Below are positions 7,274 through 14,570 of a stretch of DNA of 17,882 nucleotides, one piece after another. The stretch is from JAWLFY01 sp964462125 (GTDB taxonomy: Bacteria; Planctomycetota; Planctomycetia; Pirellulales; Pirellulaceae), in contig CAYWXT010000103.1 in assembly GCA_964462125.1 (NCBI GenBank), positions 1 to 17,882 on the forward strand, written 5' to 3'. Every line of letters starts with the position of its first letter. Within the stretch, counting starts at the first letter, position 1. A program made the position numbers and the translations under genes. Under the pieces are notes generated by a model. It did no database searches, was not told the origin of the DNA, and saw only the letters and a program-made list of their open reading frames with translations.

Positions 7274-8215
7274 ATGAACGGTCCGCATTTGTTTTCGCTC
7301 TCCGAGCTTTCCGTCATTGACCTGGTCGGCGATGACGCGGTCAAGATCGCTCAGAATCTGACCACCAATGACCTCGCTCCCCTGGCGGTCGGGTCGGGTT
7401 GCGAAACGTTCGTGACGGATGTCCGCGGGAAGACGCTGGGGCATTTCGTCGTGTTCCGCACCGACGAGGGGTTGCGGTTCATCGGGGCGGCGGGCCAGTC
7501 GCAGACGCTTGCCAGCCATGCGGACCGTTACACGATCCGCGAAGATTCGGAGGCACATGTCCGCGACGAGGAACTGGTCGGGGTGGTACTCGATGGGGAG
7601 GCGGCTGGGCACGTCGATGCTCGCTTTGCGGCGGAGCGAGGCGAGCATCGCTACCGTCATGCGGAGAGTGGGATCGATGGAGTCATCGGGATTTATGAAG
7701 TGCCCTGGTTGGGCAATGCGACGCGACTGCTGCTCGTCGAGCGGCTAGCGATCGATGACGTATTGGCACGCCTCGCCGAGGGTGCTTTTGTCGGTGAGGC
7801 TGGCGATGAGGGAGCTTTCCACGAGCGACGAACCCGAGTCGGATTCCCGTGGTATGGCGTCGATTTGGACGAGAAGAACTTGCCGCAAGAGGCGGCTCGC
7901 GACGCGGAGGCGATCTGCTTTACCAAGGGGTGCTATCTGGGGCAGGAGACCGTCGCCCGGCTCGACGCGTTGGGACAGGTGCAGAAGAAGCTTGTCCATT
8001 GGTCGCTCGACCGAGTTCCCTCCGCCGGCTCGACCTTGACCAGCGGCGGCAAGACGGTTGGGCGTTTGACGAGTGTGTCGGCGGCCGATGGGGGCGGCAG
8101 TATCGCGTTGGGATTCGCGCGGCGGTCACACTTCGACCCAGGAGCGACCGCGGAAGGGGTGGACGCGGTCGACGGCGAAACGTTTCGCGGGGAAGTCATG
8201 ACCGGCGGGACGTAG
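7274..8215 (+). CDS. ygfZ: YgfZ/GcvT-like folate-binding protein
   Basis: A 313-residue folate-binding protein of the YgfZ family, related to the glycine cleavage T protein. YgfZ uses tetrahydrofolate and supports assembly or repair of iron-sulfur enzymes such as the tRNA methylthiolase MiaB. The hallmark KGCYxGQE is present as TKGCYLGQETVARL, with the conserved cysteine at residue 220, followed by LGQVQKKL as in family members. The N-terminal part (LFSLSELSVIDLVGDDA) matches the usual start of GcvT-like domains. I chose ATG 7274, with GGAAGG 4 nt upstream, over an in-frame TTG at 7199; the 25 extra residues from the TTG are not family-like and sit beside the G-rich repeat. The 3' end overlaps the convergent thiG by 20 nt. 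Confidence 0.9.
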   Translation: MNGPHLFSLSELSVIDLVGDDAVKIAQNLTTNDLAPLAVGSGCETFVTDVRGKTLGHFVVFRTDEGLRFIGAAGQSQTLASHADRYTIREDSEAHVRDEELVGVVLDGEAAGHVDARFAAERGEHRYRHAESGIDGVIGIYEVPWLGNATRLLLVERLAIDDVLARLAEGAFVGEAGDEGAFHERRTRVGFPWYGVDLDEKNLPQEAARDAEAICFTKGCYLGQETVARLDALGQVQKKLVHWSLDRVPSAGSTLTSGGKTVGRLTSVSAADGGGSIALGFARRSHFDPGATAEGVDAVDGETFRGEVMTGGT

Positions 8216-9071
8216 GGCCGTAGGGGCGGGTGCTGATGACGCCCTCTTCAGGGCTGCTGGCGGTGCCGTAGAGACGTTGGGGGATGCGGCCGGCGAGGTA
8301 GGCGTCGCGTCCGGCCAGCGCCGCATGTTTCATTGCCCGGGCCATCCGCACCGGGTCGCGTGCGTGGGCGATGGCGGTGTTGAGCAAGACTCCGTCGGCG
8401 CCCAATTCGAACGCCTCGCTGACGTCGCTGGCGGTCCCCACGCCGGCGTCGATGACGACGGGATAGTCGGGATCGTCGTCCTTGAGGTATTCGAGGATGA
8501 TCCGCAAGTTGTTGACGTTCAGCAGCCCTTGGCCGGATCCGATGGGGCTGCCGGCCGGCATGACGCTGGCCGCACCGGCTTCTTTCAGCCGCACCGCCGT
8601 GACTGGGCAATCACTGGTGTAGCAGAGGACGGAAAAACCATCGGCGACCAGTTCGCGGCAGGCCTTCAGTGTCTCCACCGGGTCGGGGAGCAGGGTTTTG
8701 CTGTCCCCGAGCACCTCCAGCTTGACCCAATCGGCACCGGGATTGCCAAGGCTGCGGAGGATCTCTCGCCCCAGCCGTGCGGCACGGACAGCATCGGCGG
8801 TGGTATAGCAGCCGGCGGTGTTGGGAAGCAGGATGTAACGGTCGAGGTCGAGGAAGTCGAGAATGTTCTGGCCCGTCCGGTCGTACAGCCGTTCGCGGCG
8901 GACGGCGACGGTGACGCAATCGGCGCCGGAGGCATCGAGCGAATCCCGCATCTGTTGCAGGGTATCGTAGCGGCCGGTGCCGACGATCATTCGGCTGCGG
9001 AGCGACCGCGCGCCGATCGTCAGCCCGTCTCGATCGGCTGGGGAGGTAACGTCGGGGCCGGCGGTCGACAT
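8196..9071 (-). CDS. thiG: Thiazole synthase ThiG
   Basis: Thiazole synthase, 291 residues. It condenses 1-deoxy-D-xylulose 5-phosphate, dehydroglycine and the sulfur of ThiS thiocarboxylate to make the thiazole phosphate of thiamine, in the cytoplasm. The Schiff-base lysine is K117 in WVKLEVLGD. Other family blocks are SRMIVGTGRYDT near the N terminus, LPNTAGCYT, MPAGSPIGSGQG and VIDAGVGTASD for phosphate binding, and ADGVLLNTAIAHA. It is slightly longer than the usual 255-270 residues, from short extensions at both ends. The ATG shares its A with the TGA of thiS (TGATG), so translation is coupled. The reading frame stays open further upstream through thiS, but the family N terminus fits only this start. 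The 3' end overlaps ygfZ. Confidence 0.97.
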   Translation of the reverse strand: MSTAGPDVTSPADRDGLTIGARSLRSRMIVGTGRYDTLQQMRDSLDASGADCVTVAVRRERLYDRTGQNILDFLDLDRYILLPNTAGCYTTADAVRAARLGREILRSLGNPGADWVKLEVLGDSKTLLPDPVETLKACRELVADGFSVLCYTSDCPVTAVRLKEAGAASVMPAGSPIGSGQGLLNVNNLRIILEYLKDDDPDYPVVIDAGVGTASDVSEAFELGADGVLLNTAIAHARDPVRMARAMKHAALAGRDAYLAGRIPQRLYGTASSPEEGVISTRPYGPTSRRS

Positions 9072-9274
9072 CAGCCGCCTCCCACAAGGGTCACCAGTTC
9101 GATCGCGTCGCCATCGTCCACGGTCACTTGCGTATACCGTTCGCGAGGAACGACGTCGGCATTGACCTCGACGGCCAAGTAATTCGGCGGCACCTCCACC
9201 GAATCGAGCAGCCGCTCGACGGTCATCGGTGCGTCGAGTTCGACACGTTTGCCGTTGATGGTGACTTCGATCAT
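9071..9274 (-). CDS. thiS: Sulfur carrier protein ThiS
   Basis: A 67-residue ubiquitin-fold sulfur carrier. Its C-terminal glycine is adenylated and then thiocarboxylated to deliver sulfur to ThiG. It opens with MIEVTINGKRVEL, has the central NYLAVEVNADVVPRERY block and ends in LVGGG, giving the required terminal Gly-Gly. The length is normal for ThiS. The start ATG at 9274 follows GAGGA about 5 nt upstream. It lies 20 nt after the sugar-phosphate isomerase gene and overlaps thiG by one base. No thiF or thiE is in the window, so the adenylating partner must be encoded elsewhere. Confidence 0.96.
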   Translation of the reverse strand: MIEVTINGKRVELDAPMTVERLLDSVEVPPNYLAVEVNADVVPRERYTQVTVDDGDAIELVTLVGGG

Positions 9275-9294
9275 GGCTTCCTCGCTGGGCTCGC

Positions 9295-10299
9295 TCAGTC
9301 GCTGCCCTCGTCGAACGCCGCGTCGAACGCGCGGGTGCTCGGCGAGAAATCAAGCTTCTTGGTGAATTCGCAGGCCTCGCGGGCTCCGAACGTCCGCTCC
9401 ATGCCACTGTCTTCCCATTCGATCGACAAGGGTCCCTCGTAGCCGATGTCGTTGAGCGCCCGAATGATCTCTTCGAAATTGACGCCGCCACGACCGGGGC
9501 TGCGAAAATCCCAGCCGCGTCGGGAATCGCCGAAGTTCAGGTGGCTGGCCAAGATCCCGTTGCGTCCATCGAGCGTGACAATGGCGTCCTTGATGTGGAC
9601 GTGGTAGATCCGGTCGGGGAACTCGCGGATGAACTGGACCGGATCGACACCTTGCCAGATCAGGTGGCTGGGGTCGAAGTTGAACCCGAATTCGGGTCGA
9701 TGGTCGAGCGCCTCCAGGGCCCGCTGGGCCGTGTAAATGTCGAACGCGATCTCGGTGGGATGGACCTCGAGCGCATAGCGGACACCGCATTGGGCGAACA
9801 CGTCCAGGATCGGATTGAACCGCTCGGCGAGAAGTTCGAAGCCGGCATCGAGCATGCTTGGCGGGACGGGAGGAAACGAGTAGAGCAGGTGCCAGATGCT
9901 GCTGCCGGTGAAGCCGTTGACGACGTCGACGCCAAACTTCTGAGCCGCACGCGCCGTCTGTTTCAGCTCCTCCACGGCACGCTGATTGACCCCGGCCGGG
10001 TCTCCGTCGCCCCACACGTAGTCGGGAAGGATCGCTTGGTGCCGTTGGTCGATGAGGTCCAGCACCGACTGTCCGACCAGGTGGGCGCTGATCGCGTGGC
10101 ACTGCAGCCCCGCGTCGTCGAGTAACTTCCGGTGCTTGTCACAGTAGTCGTTTTCAGCGATTGCGCGATCGACTTCGAAGTGGTCCCCCCAGCAGGCCAG
10201 TTCGATGCCGTCATAACCGAACTCGGCGGTCATCCGGACCATTTCTTGGACGGGCAAATCGGCCCATTGGCCGGTGAACAGAGTGACGGGGCGAGCCAT
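9295..10299 (-). CDS. Sugar phosphate isomerase/epimerase (xylose isomerase-like TIM barrel)
   Basis: A 334-residue protein of the AP endonuclease 2/xylose isomerase-like TIM-barrel family, usually a metal-dependent sugar or inositol isomerase/epimerase. The likely metal-binding set is visible as E178 (LEVHP), D209 and H212 (FNFDPSHL), H235 (YHVHIKD) and E294 (SIEWED). The N terminus GYDGIELACWGDHFE and the C-terminal GYEGPLSIEWED are family-typical. No signal peptide is present, so it should be cytoplasmic. The ATG at 10299 is preceded by GGAG with a 7-nt spacer. It is the first gene of a run with thiS and thiG, 20 nt apart. Whether it has any role in thiamine synthesis is unknown; the link may be only co-transcription. 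The substrate is not identifiable. Confidence 0.88.
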   Translation of the reverse strand: MARPVTLFTGQWADLPVQEMVRMTAEFGYDGIELACWGDHFEVDRAIAENDYCDKHRKLLDDAGLQCHAISAHLVGQSVLDLIDQRHQAILPDYVWGDGDPAGVNQRAVEELKQTARAAQKFGVDVVNGFTGSSIWHLLYSFPPVPPSMLDAGFELLAERFNPILDVFAQCGVRYALEVHPTEIAFDIYTAQRALEALDHRPEFGFNFDPSHLIWQGVDPVQFIREFPDRIYHVHIKDAIVTLDGRNGILASHLNFGDSRRGWDFRSPGRGGVNFEEIIRALNDIGYEGPLSIEWEDSGMERTFGAREACEFTKKLDFSPSTRAFDAAFDEGSD

Positions 10300-10714
10300 C
10301 GAGATCTCCAGGGCGCGAGGAAAGCGTGTGGTAAGTCATTCAAGCTTGAGGGGCGCCAAGTGGGGCGAACCCCATCGGGTGGCAGGTTCCGTATTGTGCG
10401 CATTGCGGGTGATCGGTGGCAACCTGCCGCCTTCCCGTTCCGGGCTGCAGACAATCGGTGCACGGCAGGGATCACCCCCAGGTCCGCGAAGAACCAGGAC
10501 GATCCTCGACAATCGTGCTCCAATCCTTCGTGCCCCTGCAGTGTTTTTTTGATCAGCCTTTCACGCTTTTCAAGCGAACCTCGCGGCGTGACAGCGGAGA
10601 TTTTTCGCGTCGGAATCGCCCCGGTTCTTGGGAGAGCATCCACGTGGGCGTGCTAGGGTATTGCAGCAGGGGCGTCGCGTTTTGACGCATGATTTTCTTC
10701 GGGAGGGCAAGAAG
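10300..10714. other. Structured divergent intergenic region
   Basis: No gene is supported in these 415 bp. Several structures are present: a 10-bp palindrome TCAAGCTTGA (10340-10349); a GGGG-CGAA-CCCC hairpin (10362-10373); GGCAGGTT (10381-10388) pairing with AACCTGCC (10421-10428) across 32 nt; TCACGC (10561-10566) with GCGTGA (10586-10591); and an 8-bp palindrome CCACGTGG (10640-10647). Promoters for both directions must lie here. No TPP riboswitch core was recognised upstream of the thi genes. Confidence 0.5.
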
Positions 10715-11122
10715 ATGGTCAAGTTGTCTGATCAATACGATCGAGAGTCACATCGAACGGGGAGCATGGCGACCGACCGGAAGCCCATCTGTCTCGAAGC
10801 GTTGCTGGAACGGTGCATGAACGACGCCGAGTTCGCCCTGGCGTTGCTGGCCGAGCTGGAGAGCTCGGCCCCGGTGCTGGTGGATCGCGTGGCTGCGGAG
10901 GTTGAACGGGGGGCGGTCATGGCGGTGGCCGAGTCGATGCATGCGCTCAAGGGAGCGACAGGCATTGTGGCGGCCAAACACCTGTCCGAGCTGGCCCGCC
11001 AGGGTGAGCTGGCGGGTCGGAGGGGCGACTTGAGTCAAGTGCGGAAATTGATGGCGCCCATTCACTCGGAATTGGCCTCGTGCCTCAGCAGCCTGCCCGA
11101 GTTGCGTCGCCAATTGTCGTAG
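10715..11122 (+). CDS. Hpt domain histidine phosphotransfer protein
   Basis: A 135-residue histidine-containing phosphotransfer protein, a free-standing relay component that passes phosphate between receiver domains. The phospho-acceptor motif HxLKG is HALKGATG with H76. The surrounding helices (about 25-130) are amphipathic, as in the Hpt four-helix bundle, and SELARQGELAGRRGD matches the common helix after the active site. A short N-terminal tail (about 25 residues) lacks recognisable features. The start ATG 10715 follows GGGAGGG with a 7-nt spacer; a longer frame from 10628 lacks such a site. Its stop is 28 nt before the receiver-HDOD gene, so the two are probably co-transcribed and may be phosphorelay partners. 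No histidine kinase is nearby. Confidence 0.9.
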   Translation: MVKLSDQYDRESHRTGSMATDRKPICLEALLERCMNDAEFALALLAELESSAPVLVDRVAAEVERGAVMAVAESMHALKGATGIVAAKHLSELARQGELAGRRGDLSQVRKLMAPIHSELASCLSSLPELRRQLS

Positions 11123-11150
11123 TTTCCATGCAGTCGAAGGGACTCCCTTG

Positions 11151-12872
11151 ATGGGTAATGCAAAACCTCGTTGGAAAGCCTTGGTCGTCGACGATGAACG
11201 GGTCGCGCGGGCCGCGGTGGCGATGGCGCTGTCGCAGCAAGGATTCGATTGCTGCCACGCGGTGGACGGTGAGGAAGCGTTTCAGCGAGTGACGAGCGAA
11301 CCGTTCGATCTGATCGTCACCGACCTGCGGATGCCTCGTGCTAACGGACACCATTTTGCCTCGCGGGTGGTCAAACTGAAGAAGCGACCGTTGCTTGTGA
11401 TCCACTCCTGCGTGTCGCATGCCCAGTTGGTGGAAGATCTGATTCGGCGTGGGGTGGACGACATCGTCTTCAAGCCAACCAACTACGCAGGCTTTGCCGC
11501 CAAGATGCGGGCGATGGTCGAGCGAAAACGGCGAGCCCAGGCCGCGACCCATGGCGGAGACACCACCGGTGGGAGCAAACAGAGCCCTCGCCGGATGGAG
11601 CCGCCTTCGACCATCGAGTTACCATTTTCCCCGGTCTCCAAGCCCGACTTCGTGCAGGGGATCGACGGGGTCCAAAACCTGCTCCCCGTCTCGACGCTGG
11701 CGTCCGAAATCCACCAAGCGGCGACGGCGGAGGATTTGGATCTCAACAAGTTGGTCGAGCAGGTACAAAAGGATCCGGCGTTGACGGTGGAGTTGCTGAG
11801 GATGGCCAACAGCAGCCATTACCGGCGCTCGAAACGCTCCACGGTCGAGATCGAGGAGGCGATCGTGCGCGTCGGTGTCCGGAAAACGGGCGAGATCGCG
11901 TTATCGCTCAGCGGACTGGCGGCCTTCCGTGAAATGATCGTCCCCTGGATCAACTCGGACGTGCTGTTGATGCGCGCCTCGGCCAGTGCGGCGGCGCTCT
12001 CCCTGTTGGGCCAAGAAGAACTCGACGCAAGCGGTACCGACGGAGGTGCTGCTGAGCTATGCGTCCAGTTTTACCCGCTGGCGCGTTTGTTTTTGGGTGT
12101 CGCCTTTCCCGACGAATATCGGCACTTGATTTCGGCTTGCGCCGAACAGAAGGTGTCGTTGGGGCGAGCCGAGCAATTGGCCTTTCCCGAGTCGGGCGCC
12201 TGGGCGCTCAGTCATTTGCTGAAGTGTTGGCAGATCCCGGAGAGTGTGTGGGAGCCGCTCAGCTACGCGTCCAGCGACTACGAGGAGCTGATTGAGCTGC
12301 CCGCAGCCCTTCGCAGTCATGTGGAGCGGGTCAAGGTCGCAGCCTTTATCGGCGAACTGGCCGTCGGGCACTGGTTCCACTGGGACGAGATCTACCCGCC
12401 TCCCCGCCATGTTTTGGCCAACCACGGAATCCGTGACCTCCCCTGGCTTGTTGACCAGTGCCGGAAGGCGATGAGCCAGGACTCGCGGTTCGGCAACGCG
12501 TCGAACGTTACCGCCCGCTCTAGCAGCGGCGGGGAGAAGGCTCGCACGAAAGTGAACTACGTTGCGGCGCTCCCAGCGGCGGAGGATTGGTTGGCAATCT
12601 TGTTGGAAACCAGCGGGATCGACCTGCTAAGAATCGATCCCGAAACGATCCAGCGCCACGATCCGGCGCTGCCGATCATCATCAATGGCGCCGGGCTGCC
12701 GAGTTCGGAAACGCTCGATCCCGCTCTGGAGAAAGCAGAGTCCGAGGTGTTGCTGGTCACCGAGCCGGACCACAAGGTTTGGCTGCAGTCGATCACGCGA
12801 CTGGCGCCGCTGCCCGTTTCCCATGCTTGGATCGCCGAATGTTGTCGATTCGATGATCCCGCCTTCGTCTGA
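11151..12872 (+). CDS. Response regulator with HDOD output domain
   Basis: A 573-residue cytoplasmic signalling protein. An N-terminal receiver domain (about 9-125) has the acidic pair D14/D15, the phospho-acceptor D58 (IVTDLRMP), S86 in the Thr/Ser position and K108 (VFKPT). A Ser/Pro-rich linker (about 130-165) leads to an HDOD domain (about 175-400), recognised by LLPVSTLASEIHQ, QKDPALTVELLRMANSSHY and EAIVRVGVRKTGEIAL. The HDOD fold is an HD-like domain without the catalytic HD pair and often serves as a regulatory output. The C-terminal ~95 residues (about 480-573) form an unassigned domain. ATG 11151 is preceded by GAAGGGA with an 8-nt spacer; an adjacent TTG at 11148 is an alternative start. 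Its likely phosphodonor is the Hpt protein encoded just upstream. Confidence 0.9.
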   Translation: MGNAKPRWKALVVDDERVARAAVAMALSQQGFDCCHAVDGEEAFQRVTSEPFDLIVTDLRMPRANGHHFASRVVKLKKRPLLVIHSCVSHAQLVEDLIRRGVDDIVFKPTNYAGFAAKMRAMVERKRRAQAATHGGDTTGGSKQSPRRMEPPSTIELPFSPVSKPDFVQGIDGVQNLLPVSTLASEIHQAATAEDLDLNKLVEQVQKDPALTVELLRMANSSHYRRSKRSTVEIEEAIVRVGVRKTGEIALSLSGLAAFREMIVPWINSDVLLMRASASAAALSLLGQEELDASGTDGGAAELCVQFYPLARLFLGVAFPDEYRHLISACAEQKVSLGRAEQLAFPESGAWALSHLLKCWQIPESVWEPLSYASSDYEELIELPAALRSHVERVKVAAFIGELAVGHWFHWDEIYPPPRHVLANHGIRDLPWLVDQCRKAMSQDSRFGNASNVTARSSSGGEKARTKVNYVAALPAAEDWLAILLETSGIDLLRIDPETIQRHDPALPIIINGAGLPSSETLDPALEKAESEVLLVTEPDHKVWLQSITRLAPLPVSHAWIAECCRFDDPAFV

Positions 12873-12880
12873 GCGCCGAG

Positions 12881-12990
12881 GCGGGCTGGCTGGAACGCTC
12901 ACGCGGGCTGGCTGGAACGCTCACGCGGGCTGGCTGGAACGCTCACGCGGGCCGGCTGGAACGCTCACGCGGGCTGGCTGGAACGCTCAC
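12881..12990. repeat. Five-copy 22-bp tandem repeat array
   Basis: Five head-to-tail 22-bp units begin at 12881, 12903, 12925, 12947 and 12969, each starting GCGGGCTGGCTGG and ending AACGCTCAC. Units 1, 2, 3 and 5 are identical; unit 4 differs by one T-to-C change at its seventh base. A partial sixth unit (GCGGG) follows. The array begins 8 nt after the receiver-HDOD stop codon and its last unit provides the stop codon of the convergent small gene. There is no spacer between units, so this is not a CRISPR. Copy number could vary between strains. Confidence 0.95.
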
Positions 12991-13256
12991 GCGGGGCGAT
13001 AAGGTCGATCAAACGCTTCCACGGTACACAACAGGTAGCGTGGGTCGTCGGGGTCGGTTTCCCAGACGGAAACGAGGTGGCTGCGTCGAATCAAGTCCCC
13101 GGACGCCGGGTCGATCACCACCTCGTCGTCCTCGGCCTTCCAGGCGACCAGCCGCAAGGAATCGCCATCGGTCGCAATCCGAAGTCGGGGGGGCTCCTGG
13201 CCGAACTGCGGCAAGGCCCTGTGCAGATTGCTGATCGGAACTCGGTACTGACTCAT
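12987..13256 (-). CDS. Small conserved-looking hypothetical protein
   Basis: An 89-residue protein I do not recognise. From MSQYRVPISNLHRAL it is a compact soluble sequence, rich in acidic and aromatic residues towards the end (VWETDPDDPRYLLCTVEAF), with no signal peptide or membrane segment. The pattern of alternating beta-like stretches (RLRIATDGDSLRLVAWKAEDDEVVIDPASG) suggests a small beta-rich fold. The ATG at 13256 has no clear Shine-Dalgarno sequence. An open frame runs on upstream to 13406, but its extra 50 residues look non-coding. The stop codon falls in the last unit of the 22-bp tandem array, so the C terminus (RPYRPA) is set by the repeat boundary. It converges on the receiver-HDOD gene. 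Confidence 0.55.
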   Translation of the reverse strand: MSQYRVPISNLHRALPQFGQEPPRLRIATDGDSLRLVAWKAEDDEVVIDPASGDLIRRSHLVSVWETDPDDPRYLLCTVEAFDRPYRPA

Positions 13257-13416
13257 CGTATGCCAGTTTGATTGAACGTGGCGCGTGGTCAAGTTCTTTG
13301 CAGCGTTTCGTGACACGTTGTTGGGGGGCGGCCCGTCTGTCAGATTAGGTGTTGATGTTCGCATTGGCAGCGTCTCCCGTGAGCTGACTCGCGGCCGGCA
13401 ACCCATTTCTCTGTCC

Positions 13417-13460
13417 CCCTTCCGCAGCCGTCGCCCTTCCGCAGCCGTCCCCTTCCGCAG
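13417..13460 (+). repeat. Short tandem repeat upstream of the stress protein gene
   Basis: CCCTTCCGCAGCCGTCG (13417-13433) is followed by a copy with one change (13434-13450). A third partial copy, CCCTTCCGCAG (13450-13460), overlaps the second by one base. It ends 13 nt before the universal stress protein start. Confidence 0.7.
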
Positions 13461-13473
13461 TCAGGCCCCGCCC

Positions 13474-13920
13474 ATGAGTGACTCGCTCCAACCGATTTCT
13501 GAGATCCTGGTGCCGATGGACTTCAGTGACTGTTCCAAGAACGCGCTTCAATATGCCAAGCGGCTCGCGGCGCCGAGCGATGCCCGCCTGCATCTGCTGT
13601 ACGTCGACGATGACCCGGGCCTGATTCAGCCGACGACGTCGCAGCAGGTACGGGACGAGTTCGAGCAGAAGATGGCGATGAAGTTCGTCGACTTGATGAC
13701 TCCCGAGGAGCAAGAGCGGTTTCGCGTCGTGACGACGGTCAGATGCGGAACGGCCTACCACGAGATCGACCGCTACGCCCTGGAGAACAGCATCGATTTG
13801 GTCGTCCTCGGTTCCGTCGGGCGTTCCGCGATCGCCGACGCGTTGCTTGGCAGCGTCGCCAGCAACGTGATCCGCAAATCTCCCTGTCCTGTCGTGGCTG
13901 TTCGCCAAACTCACTCTTGA
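13474..13920 (+). CDS. Universal stress protein (UspA family, ATP-binding type)
   Basis: A 148-residue single-domain universal stress protein of the cytoplasm. The opening ISEILVPMDFSDCS has the conserved adenine-contacting aspartate (D16). The ATP-binding signature G-2x-G-9x-G-S is complete: G113, G116, G126 and S127 in GSVGRSAIADALLGS, followed by IRKSPCPVVAVR, the typical last strand. I chose ATG 13474 because the family fold begins there; the reading frame continues upstream to 13285 across low-complexity, repeat-derived sequence without family similarity. The ribosome binding site is weak. The membrane protein gene begins 21 nt later, so they may be co-transcribed. The complete signature suggests the ATP-binding subclass rather than the UspA subclass that lacks nucleotide binding. 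Confidence 0.92.
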   Translation: MSDSLQPISEILVPMDFSDCSKNALQYAKRLAAPSDARLHLLYVDDDPGLIQPTTSQQVRDEFEQKMAMKFVDLMTPEEQERFRVVTTVRCGTAYHEIDRYALENSIDLVVLGSVGRSAIADALLGSVASNVIRKSPCPVVAVRQTHS

Positions 13921-13941
13921 CCCTTGATCGGAGAAGCGACC

Positions 13942-14418
13942 GTGTGGACCCTTGATGTACTCAGCCGCGTCGTGCATGTCGGTACCGCCATCGTGCTGGT
14001 CGGTGGAAGCGTGTTCCTGGTGCTGGTGCTGCTGCCGGCTGCCCGCGAGCTGGCCGACCGGTCGCGGGAGGCATTGACCTCGGCCGTCACCGGCCGTTGG
14101 AAGCGAATTGTGCATACGGGAATTGGCCTGTTTCTGATCAGCGGCCTGTACAACTACATGCGTGCGATCCCCGATCACCGCGGCGACGGGCTCTACCATG
14201 CCCTGGTTGGGACGAAGATGCTGCTGGCCCTGGTACTGTTCTTCGTCGCCGCCGCCCTGGTCGGCCGCAGCTCAAAACTGGAGCCGTTGCGGCGTGATCG
14301 CGGACGTTGGCTGAAGTTGATTGTCTTGCTCGCCGCGGTGATCGTCGCGATTTCCGGCTTCGTCAAAGTGCGGGGACCTGCCGGTGACCGGGAGGTGACG
14401 ACGAGCGAGCCGGGTTGA
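13942..14418 (+). CDS. Four-helix integral membrane protein, CopD-like
   Basis: A 158-residue inner-membrane protein with four predicted helices at about 9-33, 56-73, 86-108 and 123-141. Histidines occur near the start of helices 1, 2 and 3 (H12, H58, H86). Such helix-end histidines in small four-helix proteins sometimes bind haem or metal, as in the CopD-like superfamily, but that is inference; the gene could equally be annotated as an unknown membrane protein. The preferred start is GTG 13942, with GGAG 8 nt upstream; a TTG at 13924 is an alternative. It lies 21 nt behind the universal stress protein gene, suggesting a common transcript. Confidence 0.65.
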   Translation: MWTLDVLSRVVHVGTAIVLVGGSVFLVLVLLPAARELADRSREALTSAVTGRWKRIVHTGIGLFLISGLYNYMRAIPDHRGDGLYHALVGTKMLLALVLFFVAAALVGRSSKLEPLRRDRGRWLKLIVLLAAVIVAISGFVKVRGPAGDREVTTSEPG

Positions 14419-14490
14419 ACCGCGGCCATCTCCGTTTCCGAGGTGCGTCCGGATCGCCGAGGGCGGATCGTGGCGAGGTCCTGGGCTCTG

Positions 14491-14519
14491 TTGCTCCGCG
14501 CTTCTCCGACGACCATAAT
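14491..14519 (+). promoter_or_regulatory. Candidate sigma-70-type promoter for the DUF1080 gene run
   Basis: TTGCTC (14491-14496) and CATAAT (14514-14519) are separated by exactly 17 nt, with the -10 box matching TATAAT at five of six bases. The ATG of the downstream gene is 51 nt after the -10 box. The -35 box is weak (three of six), and planctomycete promoter preferences are not fully known. Confidence 0.4.
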
Positions 14520-14570
14520 CATGTCCCCCCCTGATCCTCTCGCTCCCTGACCCTAGCTTGCCAAAGACCC

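Noticed and set aside
9072..9491. Upstream extension of the thiG reading frame
   Set aside because: The frame continues open through thiS and part of the isomerase gene, but the ThiG family N terminus and the TGATG coupling place the start at 9071.
10300..10714. TPP riboswitch upstream of the thi genes
   Set aside because: Looked for the conserved CUGAGA and thi-box elements on the minus strand and saw none; not tested with a covariance model.
12685..13002. Plus-strand frame encoding a repetitive peptide through the 22-bp array
   Set aside because: It overlaps the receiver-HDOD gene in another frame and its repetitive end is only translation of the tandem DNA repeat; the 22-bp unit is not a multiple of three.
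13345..14199. Minus-strand open frame of 284 residues
   Set aside because: It is antisense to the universal stress protein and the membrane protein, both supported by family or ribosome-binding evidence.
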